Position numbers and translations under genes: made by a program | The notes under the pieces: generated by a model | What the model was told of the DNA's origin: nothing | What the model saw: the letters and a program-made list of their open reading frames with translations, nothing else | Databases searched by the model: none | Part shown: in pieces, positions 45,058 through 52,657 of the stretch | Layout: every line of letters starts with the position of its first letter | Position numbering within the stretch: the first letter of the stretch is position 1 | DNA from: ZC4RG35 sp964571765 | Lineage (GTDB): Bacteria > Actinomycetota > Acidimicrobiia > Spongiisociales > ZC4RG35 | Direction of reading: 5' to 3' | DNA length: 64,000 nucleotides | Assembly: GCA_964571765.1 (NCBI GenBank) | Contig: CAZNDH010000005.1 | Span: 44,565 to 108,564, forward strand

Positions 45058-45075
45058 CCTGAACGGTGGTTCAGG
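45058..45075. promoter_or_regulatory. Candidate TetR operator, copy A (tetR/ECH divergent promoter)
   Basis: CCTGAAC-GGTG-GTTCAGG, perfect 7-bp arms. On the minus strand a -10 TACCCT (45073–45078) overlaps the palindrome, so a bound repressor would block the hydratase-purU transcript; it also lies 36 bp ahead of the tetR start. Confidence 0.7.
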
Positions 45076-45110
45076 GTACAGCCACCATCGTGGTGTGGCA
45101 GTATCCGCCG

Positions 45111-45731
45111 GTGAGCCCGAGACCAAGGATGTCGGAGACTCGCCGCCGTGACATCCTGGACGCGGCGGCGACCGCCATCGCCGAGCGGGGGCTGTGTGAC
45201 ACCCGAATCGCCGACGTCGCCGAGATCGTCGGGGTCAGCCCAGCGCTCATCCTCTACTACTTCCCCACCAAGGCTGCCCTGCTCGCCGAGGCCTTGATCC
45301 GTCTCGACGAGCTCTTCTACCAGCGGGTCAAGGAGCGGATGGCCAGCGCCACTTCGGCCGAGGACAGGTTGGCGACCCTGATCGACGAGAGCTGTCCCGA
45401 CCTCGGCGAGGACAACGGCCTCCCCGATATCTGGGAGTTGTGGCCGGCGGCATGGGAGCTGTCCCGACACGACCCCGAGTTCGCCGGGGCCCGTGCCCGG
45501 CTCGACGAGGTGTGGCGCCGGCAGATCGCCGCCGTCGTCGAGGAAGGCATCGCCACCGGTGAGTTCGAGGAGGTTGATCCCACCGACTTCGCCCTCCAGT
45601 TGGCGGCGATGCTCGACGGCCTCGCCATGGAGGCAATGCTCGGTGACCCCGACGTCGACTCGAAACGGATGAGTGAGCTGGCCCGCTCGTTCAGTCGCCG
45701 AATGCTCATGCCGGTTCGTCGGACATCCTGA
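45111..45731 (+). CDS. TetR/BetI-like regulator of the catabolic region
   Basis: A 206-residue regulator: HTH in RRDILDAAATAIAERGLCDTRIADVAEIVGVSPALILYYFPTKAALLAEAL, followed by a C-terminal ligand domain of the BetI/TetR_C_6 type (ELWPAAWELSRHDPEFAGARARLDEVWRRQI). The GTG at 45111 is likely (CAGTAT 6 nt upstream), with ATG 45129 as an alternative. Its promoter region carries a perfect palindrome that recurs before two transporter operons and the aminotransferase gene. I infer it is the local repressor. The last codons overlap a weak fourth palindrome (45727–45744). Confidence 0.88.
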   Translation: MSPRPRMSETRRRDILDAAATAIAERGLCDTRIADVAEIVGVSPALILYYFPTKAALLAEALIRLDELFYQRVKERMASATSAEDRLATLIDESCPDLGEDNGLPDIWELWPAAWELSRHDPEFAGARARLDEVWRRQIAAVVEEGIATGEFEEVDPTDFALQLAAMLDGLAMEAMLGDPDVDSKRMSELARSFSRRMLMPVRRTS

Positions 45732-45739
45732 ACGGCTGT

Positions 45740-45992
45740 TTGGATTCCGGTCACCTTGAGGAGGATCGGAATGCATCCGGGGCGGAACTGGGACCCGGCT
45801 TCCCGAGGCAGCCGATGCGACGGGTGCTCCCGCCAGTGCTGGCGCCGGCGATGCTCGCATCGTTCGCCATCGTCTTCGCCCCCTGTCGCTCGACGCCTTC
45901 GCCATCAGCCGATTCCTGGTGGCAGGCGCCGACACGGTGACCATCCCGGTGCGCCTCTACTCCGGGGCCGGTCTCGCCCCACCGGTGTCGCT
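45740..45992 (+). pseudogene. Frameshifted fragment of a PotC-like polyamine ABC permease, cut by the assembly gap
   Basis: Two frames give successive pieces of the C-terminal half of a spermidine/putrescine-type permease. Frame 2 reads MRRVLPPVLAPAMLASFAIVFA; after a shift near 45880–45885 frame 1 reads LSLDAFAISRFLVAG and VTIPVRLYSGAG, up to the Ns. The preceding stretch (LEED...SGAELG) resembles the usual EEAA-loop but with changes. The EAA loop, the helix and the SLDxFxISRF block are characteristic. No start region exists, since tetR ends at 45731. It is either a true remnant or low-quality sequence at a contig end. Confidence 0.6.
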
Positions 45993-46092
45993 NNNNNNNN
46001 NNNNNNNNNNNNNNNNNNNNNNNNNNNNNNNNNNNNNNNNNNNNNNNNNNNNNNNNNNNNNNNNNNNNNNNNNNNNNNNNNNNNNNNNNNNN
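45993..46092. other. Assembly gap of 100 Ns
   Basis: Exactly 100 N characters, the standard filler for a gap of unknown size between contigs. Genes on the two sides cannot be assumed to be adjacent in the genome. Any open frame drawn across it is an artefact. Confidence 0.98.
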
Positions 46093-46494
46093 GACGATGG
46101 GGATCTCCCGGTCGGTTCGTGATTGGTATTGCTGGTATCCCCGGTAGGCGGCGACCACCCGAGGCCACCACACCGAACGCTCGGAAGGGTCAGCAGTACG
46201 GGCACGATACGCACGCCGTCTCCTCCCTGTCTGCACCGTGACTCGGGGCTCTGCTTCGAGGTTCCGGTACCACTCTGGATGACGGGGCCGGCCACCGTAG
46301 GAGGCGATGACCACCAGGGTCCCCTGGTCCTCCAGGTAGAGGAGGGGCACGGTGTGTTTCCGGCCGCTGGCCCGGCCCTTGGTGGTCAGCAACAACATAT
46401 CGTTGTCGACCAGCCGCCGCCCGATCACACCACCGGAGAGTCCGAACAGGAACCGGTGCAACCGCGACAGCCTCCGCACCGTGGCGTCCCTCAT
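46093..46494 (-). CDS. Deazaflavin (F420)-dependent nitroreductase-family protein, 3' end missing
   Basis: 134 residues are visible, running into the assembly gap. The Ddn/F420-dependent reductase pattern is clear: DMLLLTTKGRASGRKHTVPLLYLEDQGTLVVIASYGGRPRHPEWYRNLEAEPRVTVQ and RARTADPSERSVWWPRVVAAYRGYQQYQSRT. Lys/Arg around GRKHTVPL and the AS-GG-HP stretch bind the F420 phosphates. Only a short C-terminal strand should be lost. F420 use is widespread in actinobacteria. Start ATG 46494. Confidence 0.85.
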
Positions 46495-46521
46495 GGCCGG
46501 CCATTGTGCCCGAGACCGAAG

Positions 46522-46643
46522 CGAACCTCAGGTACCGGGACCCGTATTTGGGCAAAAACCTCTCAAGTTGCGCTCCCGGTGCGTCGGCCATCTCGAAGAT
46601 GAGAGGAATTGGCCCACATATGGGCCTGGGTACCTGAGGTTCG
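46522..46643. repeat. Inverted repeat, family 2 (complete copy)
   Basis: Left arm 46522–46564 and right arm 46601–46643 are imperfect complements over 43 bp without gaps: 15 perfect terminal bases (CGAACCTCAGGTACC) and 20 of the next 28. The 36-bp centre is unpaired. A single arm recurs at 58203. It fills most of the 182 bp between the aminotransferase stop and the reductase start. Confidence 0.75.
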
Positions 46644-46676
46644 AGGTTTTTTGTGGGGCCGCTCGGACCTAGGTCC

Positions 46677-48041
46677 TCATCGGGTGATCACACCGGCGAA
46701 CTCGTCGAGCGTCTCCAGGTAGCGGTCGATGTCCTCCTCGGTGTGTTGCACCGAGATCAACCACTGTTCGCCCTTCGCCCAAGGAGGGAGGAACACCCCC
46801 CGGTTGTACTGGTAGAGCCAGGCGGCGTGGGCGTAGCGCTCGTCGATGAGGAGGAAGTCGCGATAGGTCCTCATCGGTTCCTTGGAGTAGATCACGCTCC
46901 CCTTGGCGCCGGCGGTGGCCACATGGGCTGTCAACTGGTGACGGCGCACCACCTCCTCGGCCCCGGTCCGCATCCGCTGCTGGAGGTTGGCCAGATGCTG
47001 GTAGGTCTCGTCCACCATCACCTCGGTGAGCATCGCCCGGGCCGCGGCCAGGCTGAGAGGGTTGCCGTTGAAGGTGCCCACCTGCTGGTAGGTCCCGTCG
47101 GCGATGGCCCCCATCACCTCGTCGGAGCCGCCGATGGCGGCGATGGGGAGCCCTCCCCCCAGTGACTTGGCCAGGCAGACGATGTCGGGGACCACCCCGA
47201 AGTAGCGGGTGGAGCCGCCCAGCCCTACGGTGAGTCCGGTCTTCACCTCGTCGAAGGTGAGCAGGGCGTGGTGACGACGGGTCACCTCACGGAGACCGCT
47301 GATGAAGCCGTCCTCGGGGATGAGGATCCCGCAGTTCTGCAGGATCGGCTCGACGATCACCCCGGCGACCTGGCCGGGATTCTCCTCGAACAGCGCCTCC
47401 ACCAACTCGAGGTCGTTGAAGGTGGCCACCAAGGTCAGGTCGACCATCGCCTGGGGTATCCCGGTGCCGGCGGCCAATGCCCGGGGACGATGCTCCGGAC
47501 CGAGATCCTCCTCATTCCACACCGAGACCATCACCGCGTCGTGGTGGCCGTGGTAGGCACCCTCGAACTTGATGATCAGGTCTCGCCCGGTGATGGCGCG
47601 CATCAGATGGATGGCGTCCATGGTGGCCTCGGTACCCGAGTTGGAGAACCGCCACTGTGGTTGCAGGTACCGCCGGGAGAGCTCCTCGGCGACCACGATC
47701 ACGTCAGGGGTCGGCTGGGCGAAGTGGGTGCCGCGGGCCACCCGTTCGGTGACCGCGGTGACCACCGCGGGATGGGCGTGGCCGGCGAGCATCGCCCCGT
47801 AGCCCCCGTGGTAGTCGATGTACTCGTTCCCGTCGACGTCCCAAACCTTGGAGCCGCGGCCGTGGTCGATCCAGATCGGACGGGGTCGGGAGATCTGCCA
47901 GCTCGAGGTGACTCCCCCGGGGAGGTGGTTGCGGGCCCGCTCGGCGTACTCCCCCGCTCGAGGGGCCCGGTCGAGAAAGCGTCGCTCCTCCTCGTCGATG
48001 AGGGTGTCGAGCAAACCGGCCTGGTCTTCAGCCGGGAGCAT
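46677..48041 (-). CDS. GSAM-like class III aminotransferase
   Basis: A 454-residue PLP enzyme of the glutamate-1-semialdehyde aminomutase group. Blocks: YAERARNHLPGGVTSSWQ, VWDVDGNEYIDYHGGYGAMLAGHAHPAVV, RFSNSGTEATMDAIHLMRAITGRDLIIKFEGAYHGHHD, LTFDEVKTG, and the PLP lysine in CLAKSLGGGLPIAAIGG. The true HemL enzyme is about 430 residues and usually sits with other haem genes; here the neighbours are a Rieske oxygenase and transporters, so I infer an amino-group-transfer step in catabolism. It is divergent from the Rieske gene across a candidate operator. Confidence 0.87.
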   Translation of the reverse strand: MLPAEDQAGLLDTLIDEEERRFLDRAPRAGEYAERARNHLPGGVTSSWQISRPRPIWIDHGRGSKVWDVDGNEYIDYHGGYGAMLAGHAHPAVVTAVTERVARGTHFAQPTPDVIVVAEELSRRYLQPQWRFSNSGTEATMDAIHLMRAITGRDLIIKFEGAYHGHHDAVMVSVWNEEDLGPEHRPRALAAGTGIPQAMVDLTLVATFNDLELVEALFEENPGQVAGVIVEPILQNCGILIPEDGFISGLREVTRRHHALLTFDEVKTGLTVGLGGSTRYFGVVPDIVCLAKSLGGGLPIAAIGGSDEVMGAIADGTYQQVGTFNGNPLSLAAARAMLTEVMVDETYQHLANLQQRMRTGAEEVVRRHQLTAHVATAGAKGSVIYSKEPMRTYRDFLLIDERYAHAAWLYQYNRGVFLPPWAKGEQWLISVQHTEEDIDRYLETLDEFAGVITR

Positions 48042-48064
48042 GAGCCACCGTCCTTTCGGGTAAA

Positions 48065-48080
48065 CTGACTCGCCATTCAG
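48065..48080. promoter_or_regulatory. Candidate TetR operator, copy B (aminotransferase/Rieske divergent promoter)
   Basis: CTGA-CTCGCCAT-TCAG, the same 16-bp frame as copy A with weaker inner bases. On the minus strand TATCCT (48079–48084) is a good -10 for the aminotransferase and abuts the palindrome, as in copies A, C and D. Confidence 0.55.
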
Positions 48081-48112
48081 GATACACCGCCCCCAAGTCG
48101 GACGGGATAGAC

Positions 48113-49291
48113 ATGAGCATCGAGTCGTTGGGCAGAGAGGCCCTGGAGCGCAGCATCGCCCCGTTCGGGGAAAACCTGACGCTACCCGCCGAGGCCTACA
48201 CCGACGACGGCGTGCTCCAATGGGAGAGGGAGAACATCTTCAGGTCGACCTGGGTCTGTGTCGGCCGCCTCGAGGAGCTGGTGGCGCCCGGACAGATACG
48301 GGCCCTCGACGTCGCCGGGGAGGGGGTCCTGCTCACCCTCGATCGGGAGTCCAACCTGGCCGCCTACTCCAACGTGTGTCGTCATCGCGGCCACGAGCTG
48401 GCCCCGATCGGCGAGGCTATCGACGCCCGGCTGATCCGCTGCCCCTACCACGCCTGGTCGTACCGCTTCGACGGGTCGTTGCGCGCCGCACCCACCTTCA
48501 CCCAGACCCCGGGCTTCGACATGTCCGACTATCCGCTCGTCCCGGTGGCGGTCGCCGAATACCGAGGATGGGTGTGGGTGGACCTCTCGGGGAGAGCCGG
48601 TGACATCGAGACCCACTTCGGCAACCTCGCCGAGCTGGTCTCCCCCTACGAGACCCACCGGCTGCGTACCGCGGCCAGTCACCACTACGTGGTCGAGGCC
48701 AACTGGAAGATCATCGTGGAGAACTACAACGAGTGCTACCACTGCTCCTCGATACACCCTGAGCTGTGTGAGGTGACCCCGGTCGACTCCGGTATCGACC
48801 ATCAGCCCACCGGCATGTGGCTGGGTGGGACCATGGACCTCATGCCCCACGCGGTCACCATGTCTCTCGATGGCGCCTCAAAGGGGGTCACCTTCCGGGG
48901 CATCGACGAGGCGACGGCCCGTCAGGTCTGGTACGTCACGGTGACCCCGAATCTGCTGCTCTCCCTCCACCCCGACTATGTGATGACCCATCGCCTCACC
49001 CCGCTCTCCACCGGAGAGACCCATGTCGAGTGCTCCTGGCTGTTCCCTCCGGAAGCCTTTGAGCTCGACGGGTTCGACCCTTCCTATGCCGTCGACTTCT
49101 GGGACATCACCAACCGCGAAGACTGGGCCGCATGCGAAGGAGTGATGCGTGGGGTCCGCAACAAGGGATACCGCCCCGGTCCCCTCTCCAGCTGGGAGGG
49201 CACCGTCTATCAGTTCATCACCTGGATGGGCCACCTCTACCTTGGACACGGTTTCGTCGTGCCCAAGGTTCCGGTTCGCCAGCTCCGCTAG
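48113..49291 (+). CDS. Rieske-type mononuclear iron oxygenase, alpha subunit
   Basis: A 392-residue aromatic-ring-hydroxylating-type oxygenase. The Rieske [2Fe-2S] ligands are Cys89/His91 (CRHRGHEL) and Cys110/His113 (CPYHAW). The catalytic domain has His210 and His215 in ENYNECYHCSSIHPEL and probably Asp337 (NREDW). The residue that passes electrons between subunits is Glu207, not the usual Asp, with the E–x2–H–x4–H spacing known from the carnitine oxygenase CntA (E205, H208, H213). This favours a quaternary-amine or betaine-like substrate over an aromatic ring. No reductase gene is present nearby. Confidence 0.88.
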   Translation: MSIESLGREALERSIAPFGENLTLPAEAYTDDGVLQWERENIFRSTWVCVGRLEELVAPGQIRALDVAGEGVLLTLDRESNLAAYSNVCRHRGHELAPIGEAIDARLIRCPYHAWSYRFDGSLRAAPTFTQTPGFDMSDYPLVPVAVAEYRGWVWVDLSGRAGDIETHFGNLAELVSPYETHRLRTAASHHYVVEANWKIIVENYNECYHCSSIHPELCEVTPVDSGIDHQPTGMWLGGTMDLMPHAVTMSLDGASKGVTFRGIDEATARQVWYVTVTPNLLLSLHPDYVMTHRLTPLSTGETHVECSWLFPPEAFELDGFDPSYAVDFWDITNREDWAACEGVMRGVRNKGYRPGPLSSWEGTVYQFITWMGHLYLGHGFVVPKVPVRQLR

Positions 49292-49315
49292 ACCGTCGGG
49301 ACCCCCGTTTCGACT

Positions 49316-49700
49316 GTGCCCCTTCACGAAAGGTCCCCGGGGTTCGGCCAACATGAACGTGATTGCCTGGTAGTCGGCGATCTTCGACCCGTAGGCCTCC
49401 CTGGCTCGGCGAGAGCGTAGGCATCTTCGATGTGCCGCTCGGCGGCGCCACGACAGCGGGCCGGATCATGAGGCGCTCGTAGCAAAACCAGGCCTGGGTG
49501 ACCCCATGCCGTCCCCCCTCTCCCCAACCAGGTTGGTGTCGGGCACGCCGACCCCGTCGAAGCGAATCTCCCAGTGATGGTGCCCGTCACCTCGATGCGG
49601 TCAGGGTGAGGTGTGTCGGCATCCGGGAAAGCTGCCACCCGTCCTGGAACGCGGTTCCAAGGGCGCCCCGGGTGGGGACAGGGAAAGGTAACTTCGATCG
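49316..49700 (-). pseudogene. Degraded acyl-CoA dehydrogenase remnant
   Basis: This 411-bp gap between the Rieske and deacetylase genes has no intact gene. On the minus strand, successive frames give pieces of an acyl-CoA dehydrogenase: HHWEIRFDGVGVPDTNLVGE (the EI-FD-VRVP-NL-GE block), then in another frame AWFCYERLMI, then RCRGAAERHIEDAYALAE, then SKIADYQAITFMLAE. At least three frameshifts are needed, and both ends are missing, since normal enzymes are about 380 residues. Confidence 0.65.
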
Positions 49701-49702
49701 CC

Positions 49703-50770
49703 ATGAAGGTCGTCTACTCGCCGGAACACGCCCGGCATGACATCGCCACCGGGACCTGGGTGGGGGTTCCCATCCCCGCAGACGAGACACCGGAGCGGGT
49801 CGAGGTGATCCGCACCACCCTCGAGGCTCAGGGACACGAGGTGGTGGCGGCCTCCAGCCACGACGACACCGTCCTCCATCGAGTCCACGACCCGGCCATG
49901 GTCGAGTACATGGAGTCTGCCGTCGAGGAGTGGCGACGAGGGGGCTACCCCGACGACCCGGGTCAGGCCCAGGTCACTGGCTACGCCTTCCCCCTGGACA
50001 AGGTGCTGCACGGGCTCCCCCTCCGGACGCCTCGGTCCCCGGCGGCTCGGGCGGGGGTATGGGCCATGGACACCATGACCTCCATCGCCGAGGGCACCTT
50101 CGCCGCCGCCCGGGCCGCGGTCGACACCGCCCAGACCGCTGCCGAGCTTGTAGCGAGTGGAGAGCGGGTGGTGTATGCCGCCACCCGGCCCCCCGGCCAC
50201 CACGCCGGGCGGGGGTTCTTCGGAGGGTCCTGCTACCTCAACAACGCCGGGGTGGCGGTGGAGACCCTGATCCTGGGAGGATATCCCCGGGTAGCGGTGA
50301 TCGACCTCGACGCCCACCACGGGAACGGCACCCAGGAGATCTTCTATCACCGCGACGATGTGTTATACGCCTCGGTGCACGTCGACCCCGGGGAAGGCTG
50401 GTTCCCCCATTTCGTCGGGTTCGCCGAGGAGACCGGAGTCGGTGACGGTGCCGGAGCCAACCTCAACCTGCCCCTGGCCCCTGGGGGTGGCAACGACCCC
50501 TGGCTGGAGGCGGTGCGACGTGCAGTGACCGCGGCTTCCTCGTTCCGACCGGATGCCGTGGTGGTGTCGCTGGGTGTCGACGCCGGGATCGGCGATCCGA
50601 ACAGCCCGCTCGGGGTCGACGAGGACGGGTTCAGCGCGGCCGGTGCCTGGATAGCCGGGTTGGGCAGACCCACTGTGATGATCCAGGAAGGTGGCTATGT
50701 CCTGGCCACCGTGGGAGCCCTGGTGGCGGCGACACTGGCCGGGTTCGAAGCAGAGGCGGGTAGCAGATGA
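49703..50770 (+). CDS. Histone-deacetylase-family amidohydrolase (acetylpolyamine-deacetylase-like)
   Basis: A 355-residue zinc amidohydrolase. Motifs: ATRPPGHHAGRGFFGGSCYLNNAGVAVE (catalytic His pair), IDLDAHHGNGTQEIFYHRDDVLYASVHVDPGEGWFPHFVG (zinc Asp and His), VSLGVDAGIGDPNSPLG (second zinc Asp) and QEGGYVLA. The family splits acetyl groups from polyamines, acetoin-related proteins or lysine side chains. The bacterial APAH-type loop between about 75 and 135 is present. Start ATG 49703 after TAACTT (49689–49694). It overlaps the S9 peptidase start (ATGA). Confidence 0.9.
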   Translation: MKVVYSPEHARHDIATGTWVGVPIPADETPERVEVIRTTLEAQGHEVVAASSHDDTVLHRVHDPAMVEYMESAVEEWRRGGYPDDPGQAQVTGYAFPLDKVLHGLPLRTPRSPAARAGVWAMDTMTSIAEGTFAAARAAVDTAQTAAELVASGERVVYAATRPPGHHAGRGFFGGSCYLNNAGVAVETLILGGYPRVAVIDLDAHHGNGTQEIFYHRDDVLYASVHVDPGEGWFPHFVGFAEETGVGDGAGANLNLPLAPGGGNDPWLEAVRRAVTAASSFRPDAVVVSLGVDAGIGDPNSPLGVDEDGFSAAGAWIAGLGRPTVMIQEGGYVLATVGALVAATLAGFEAEAGSR

Positions 50771-52590
50771 CCATGGAACTGGACCGCTGGGTGGGGAAGG
50801 ACGAGAGCCTGGGGGTTGTCAGCCAGAAGCGCCCCGACGCGGCCAAGTCGCGTTGGACCTTCGAGGCCCTGGCCGCTGCGGAGCAGCCCCATGACCCCGC
50901 GGTCTCACCGGACGGCACCATGGTGGCCTTCATCCTCGACCGTGGCGACTCCTCGGATGTCTGGGTGGTCCCGGTGGATGGTGGGCCGCCCACCCGGGTG
51001 ACCACGGTGCGCCAGCCCCATCTCTACTGGGAGGACACCACTCCCGCCTGGTCGCCGGACGGCACCAGGCTTGCCTACACCAACGACGGCAAGGTGTGGG
51101 TGGTCCCGGTGGGTGGTGGCAAGGCAGAGGAGATGGCCACCGCGGGGTCGCCGATGTGGGCCGACGACCACACCCTGGTGGTGACCGTCGACCGGGATGA
51201 GGAGACCAGGCTTGCCATCCTGGACACCGGCGAGCCCTGGCCCCGGCCAGTGACCGCGAAGGGCCAGGATGTGGTGCTCGCCGAACTGGCCGGCGGACAT
51301 GCCCTCTACGTCGAGTACCCCAGGGACGACCTGAAGGCGAGCCGGGTGTGGCGGGTGGGAATCTATGGCGGTGTGCCCGAGCAGCTCACCGGTGTCGCCG
51401 GAATGGGGGACCACAGCCCCACCATGTCGCCCGACGGCACGGTGCTGGTGTTCTCCTCCGAACGCGACGGCTGGTGGCATCTGCACCGCGCCGACATCGA
51501 GTCGGGGGAGACCCAACGCTTGACCGAGGAGGACGCCGATTTCTCCCAGGCCCGCTGGCATCCCCAGGGCGATCGTCTGGTTGCGGTGCGCACCAAGAGG
51601 GGACGTGCCGATCTGGTCACCGTGGGCTTTCCCTCGGGTCGCGTCGAAGTGCTCGCCCCGGGCGGCGAGTGGTCCTCGCCCCGATGGGCCGGGGATGAGG
51701 TGGTCGCCCTGCATGAGGACCACCGGGTCCCGCCCCGGCTGGTGAAGGTCGATCCCGAGGGCACCATCATCCCGCTGCTCGGCCAGCCGCCGGTGGAGCT
51801 CACCGTGGCACCCAGGGTGTCACCCGAGGAGGTCATCTACACCTCGTTCGACGGCCTGGAGATCCACGGGTTCCTGTTCCGGCCCCACACCGCCGACCAG
51901 GGACCGGTGCCGGCGGTGGTCTACCCCCATGGTGGCCCCACCGCGGCCTATAACGACTCCTGGGACGGCCACGCCCAGTACTTCGTCGACAAGGGCTACG
52001 CCTGGTTCGCCATCAACTACCGGGGGAGCACCGGCTACGGGCGCGACTTCGAGCGAGCCAACCACGACGTCTGGGGTGTGGACGACACCGAGGACTGCCT
52101 GGCTGCAGCCGACTATCTGTCAGGGCTGGACTGGATCGACAGCCGGCGGATCGCCATATACGGCGCCTCCTACGGCTCCTATTTGGCCCTGGCCTCGATG
52201 GTGCGGGACTCTGGCGACCGATACGCCTGCGCCGTGCTCAAGTTCGGTGACTCCGACTTGACCAGCAGCTGGGCCCAGGGCGACCGGGGAGGCCGTCAGG
52301 ACCTGGAGCGCATGATGGGCCCACCGTCGGGCGCTCGCGACGCCTACCGGGAGGGCTCGCCGTTGTGGAAGGTGGACAACGTCTCCGGGCCGCTGCTCAT
52401 CGCCCACGGTGAGCAAGACGAACGGGTCCACCCCGAGCAGGCCGCCATCCTGGTCACCGAGCTGAAACGTCTCAACAAGCCCTTCGAGTACATCACCTAC
52501 CCCACCGAGGCTCATGGGTTTCTCCGTCCCGGCCCCCAGGTCCATTTCTACAGGAGGCTGGAGCGTTTCCTCGACTGGTACCTGATCTAG
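50767..52590 (+). CDS. S9-family serine peptidase (acylaminoacyl/prolyl-oligopeptidase type)
   Basis: A 607-residue cytosolic peptidase. A seven-bladed propeller (about 30–345) with WD40-like AWSPDGTRLAY and SPDGTVLVFSSERDG repeats filters substrates; the alpha/beta-hydrolase domain has the nucleophile in IYGASYGSYLAL, Asp in AHGEQDERVHP and His in PTEAHGF, plus the oxyanion HGGP motif. Such enzymes cut short or N-acylated peptides. It overlaps the deacetylase gene by 4 nt and is followed by peptide-transporter genes, so the group probably takes up and trims short peptides or acylated amino acids. Confidence 0.93.
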   Translation: MTMELDRWVGKDESLGVVSQKRPDAAKSRWTFEALAAAEQPHDPAVSPDGTMVAFILDRGDSSDVWVVPVDGGPPTRVTTVRQPHLYWEDTTPAWSPDGTRLAYTNDGKVWVVPVGGGKAEEMATAGSPMWADDHTLVVTVDRDEETRLAILDTGEPWPRPVTAKGQDVVLAELAGGHALYVEYPRDDLKASRVWRVGIYGGVPEQLTGVAGMGDHSPTMSPDGTVLVFSSERDGWWHLHRADIESGETQRLTEEDADFSQARWHPQGDRLVAVRTKRGRADLVTVGFPSGRVEVLAPGGEWSSPRWAGDEVVALHEDHRVPPRLVKVDPEGTIIPLLGQPPVELTVAPRVSPEEVIYTSFDGLEIHGFLFRPHTADQGPVPAVVYPHGGPTAAYNDSWDGHAQYFVDKGYAWFAINYRGSTGYGRDFERANHDVWGVDDTEDCLAAADYLSGLDWIDSRRIAIYGASYGSYLALASMVRDSGDRYACAVLKFGDSDLTSSWAQGDRGGRQDLERMMGPPSGARDAYREGSPLWKVDNVSGPLLIAHGEQDERVHPEQAAILVTELKRLNKPFEYITYPTEAHGFLRPGPQVHFYRRLERFLDWYLI

Positions 52591-52633
52591 GGTTCCCCGC
52601 CCCGAGTCCCAAGTGGGGTACTACATTCCCGCG

Positions 52634-52652
52634 TACCCTGAACGGAGGTTCA
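52634..52652 (+). promoter_or_regulatory. Candidate TetR operator, copy C, with -10 of the peptide-transporter operon
   Basis: TACCCT (52634–52639) runs into CCTGAAC-GGAG-GTTCA (52637–52652), 12 of the first 16 bases of copy A with a changed outer right end. The ribosome site GGAGG of the next gene lies inside the operator, so a repressor would cover both promoter and start region. Confidence 0.6.
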
Positions 52653-52657
52653 AACCG

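Noticed and set aside
45751..46494. 247-residue protein across the assembly gap
   Set aside because: The frame passes through 100 Ns of arbitrary length. Only the right-hand part (46093–46494) has homology; the left side belongs to a different, plus-strand fragment.
46677..48041. True HemL of haem biosynthesis
   Set aside because: The family match is good, but the neighbourhood is catabolic and under the TetR-type promoter module, so I describe it as GSAM-like and give no hemL symbol.
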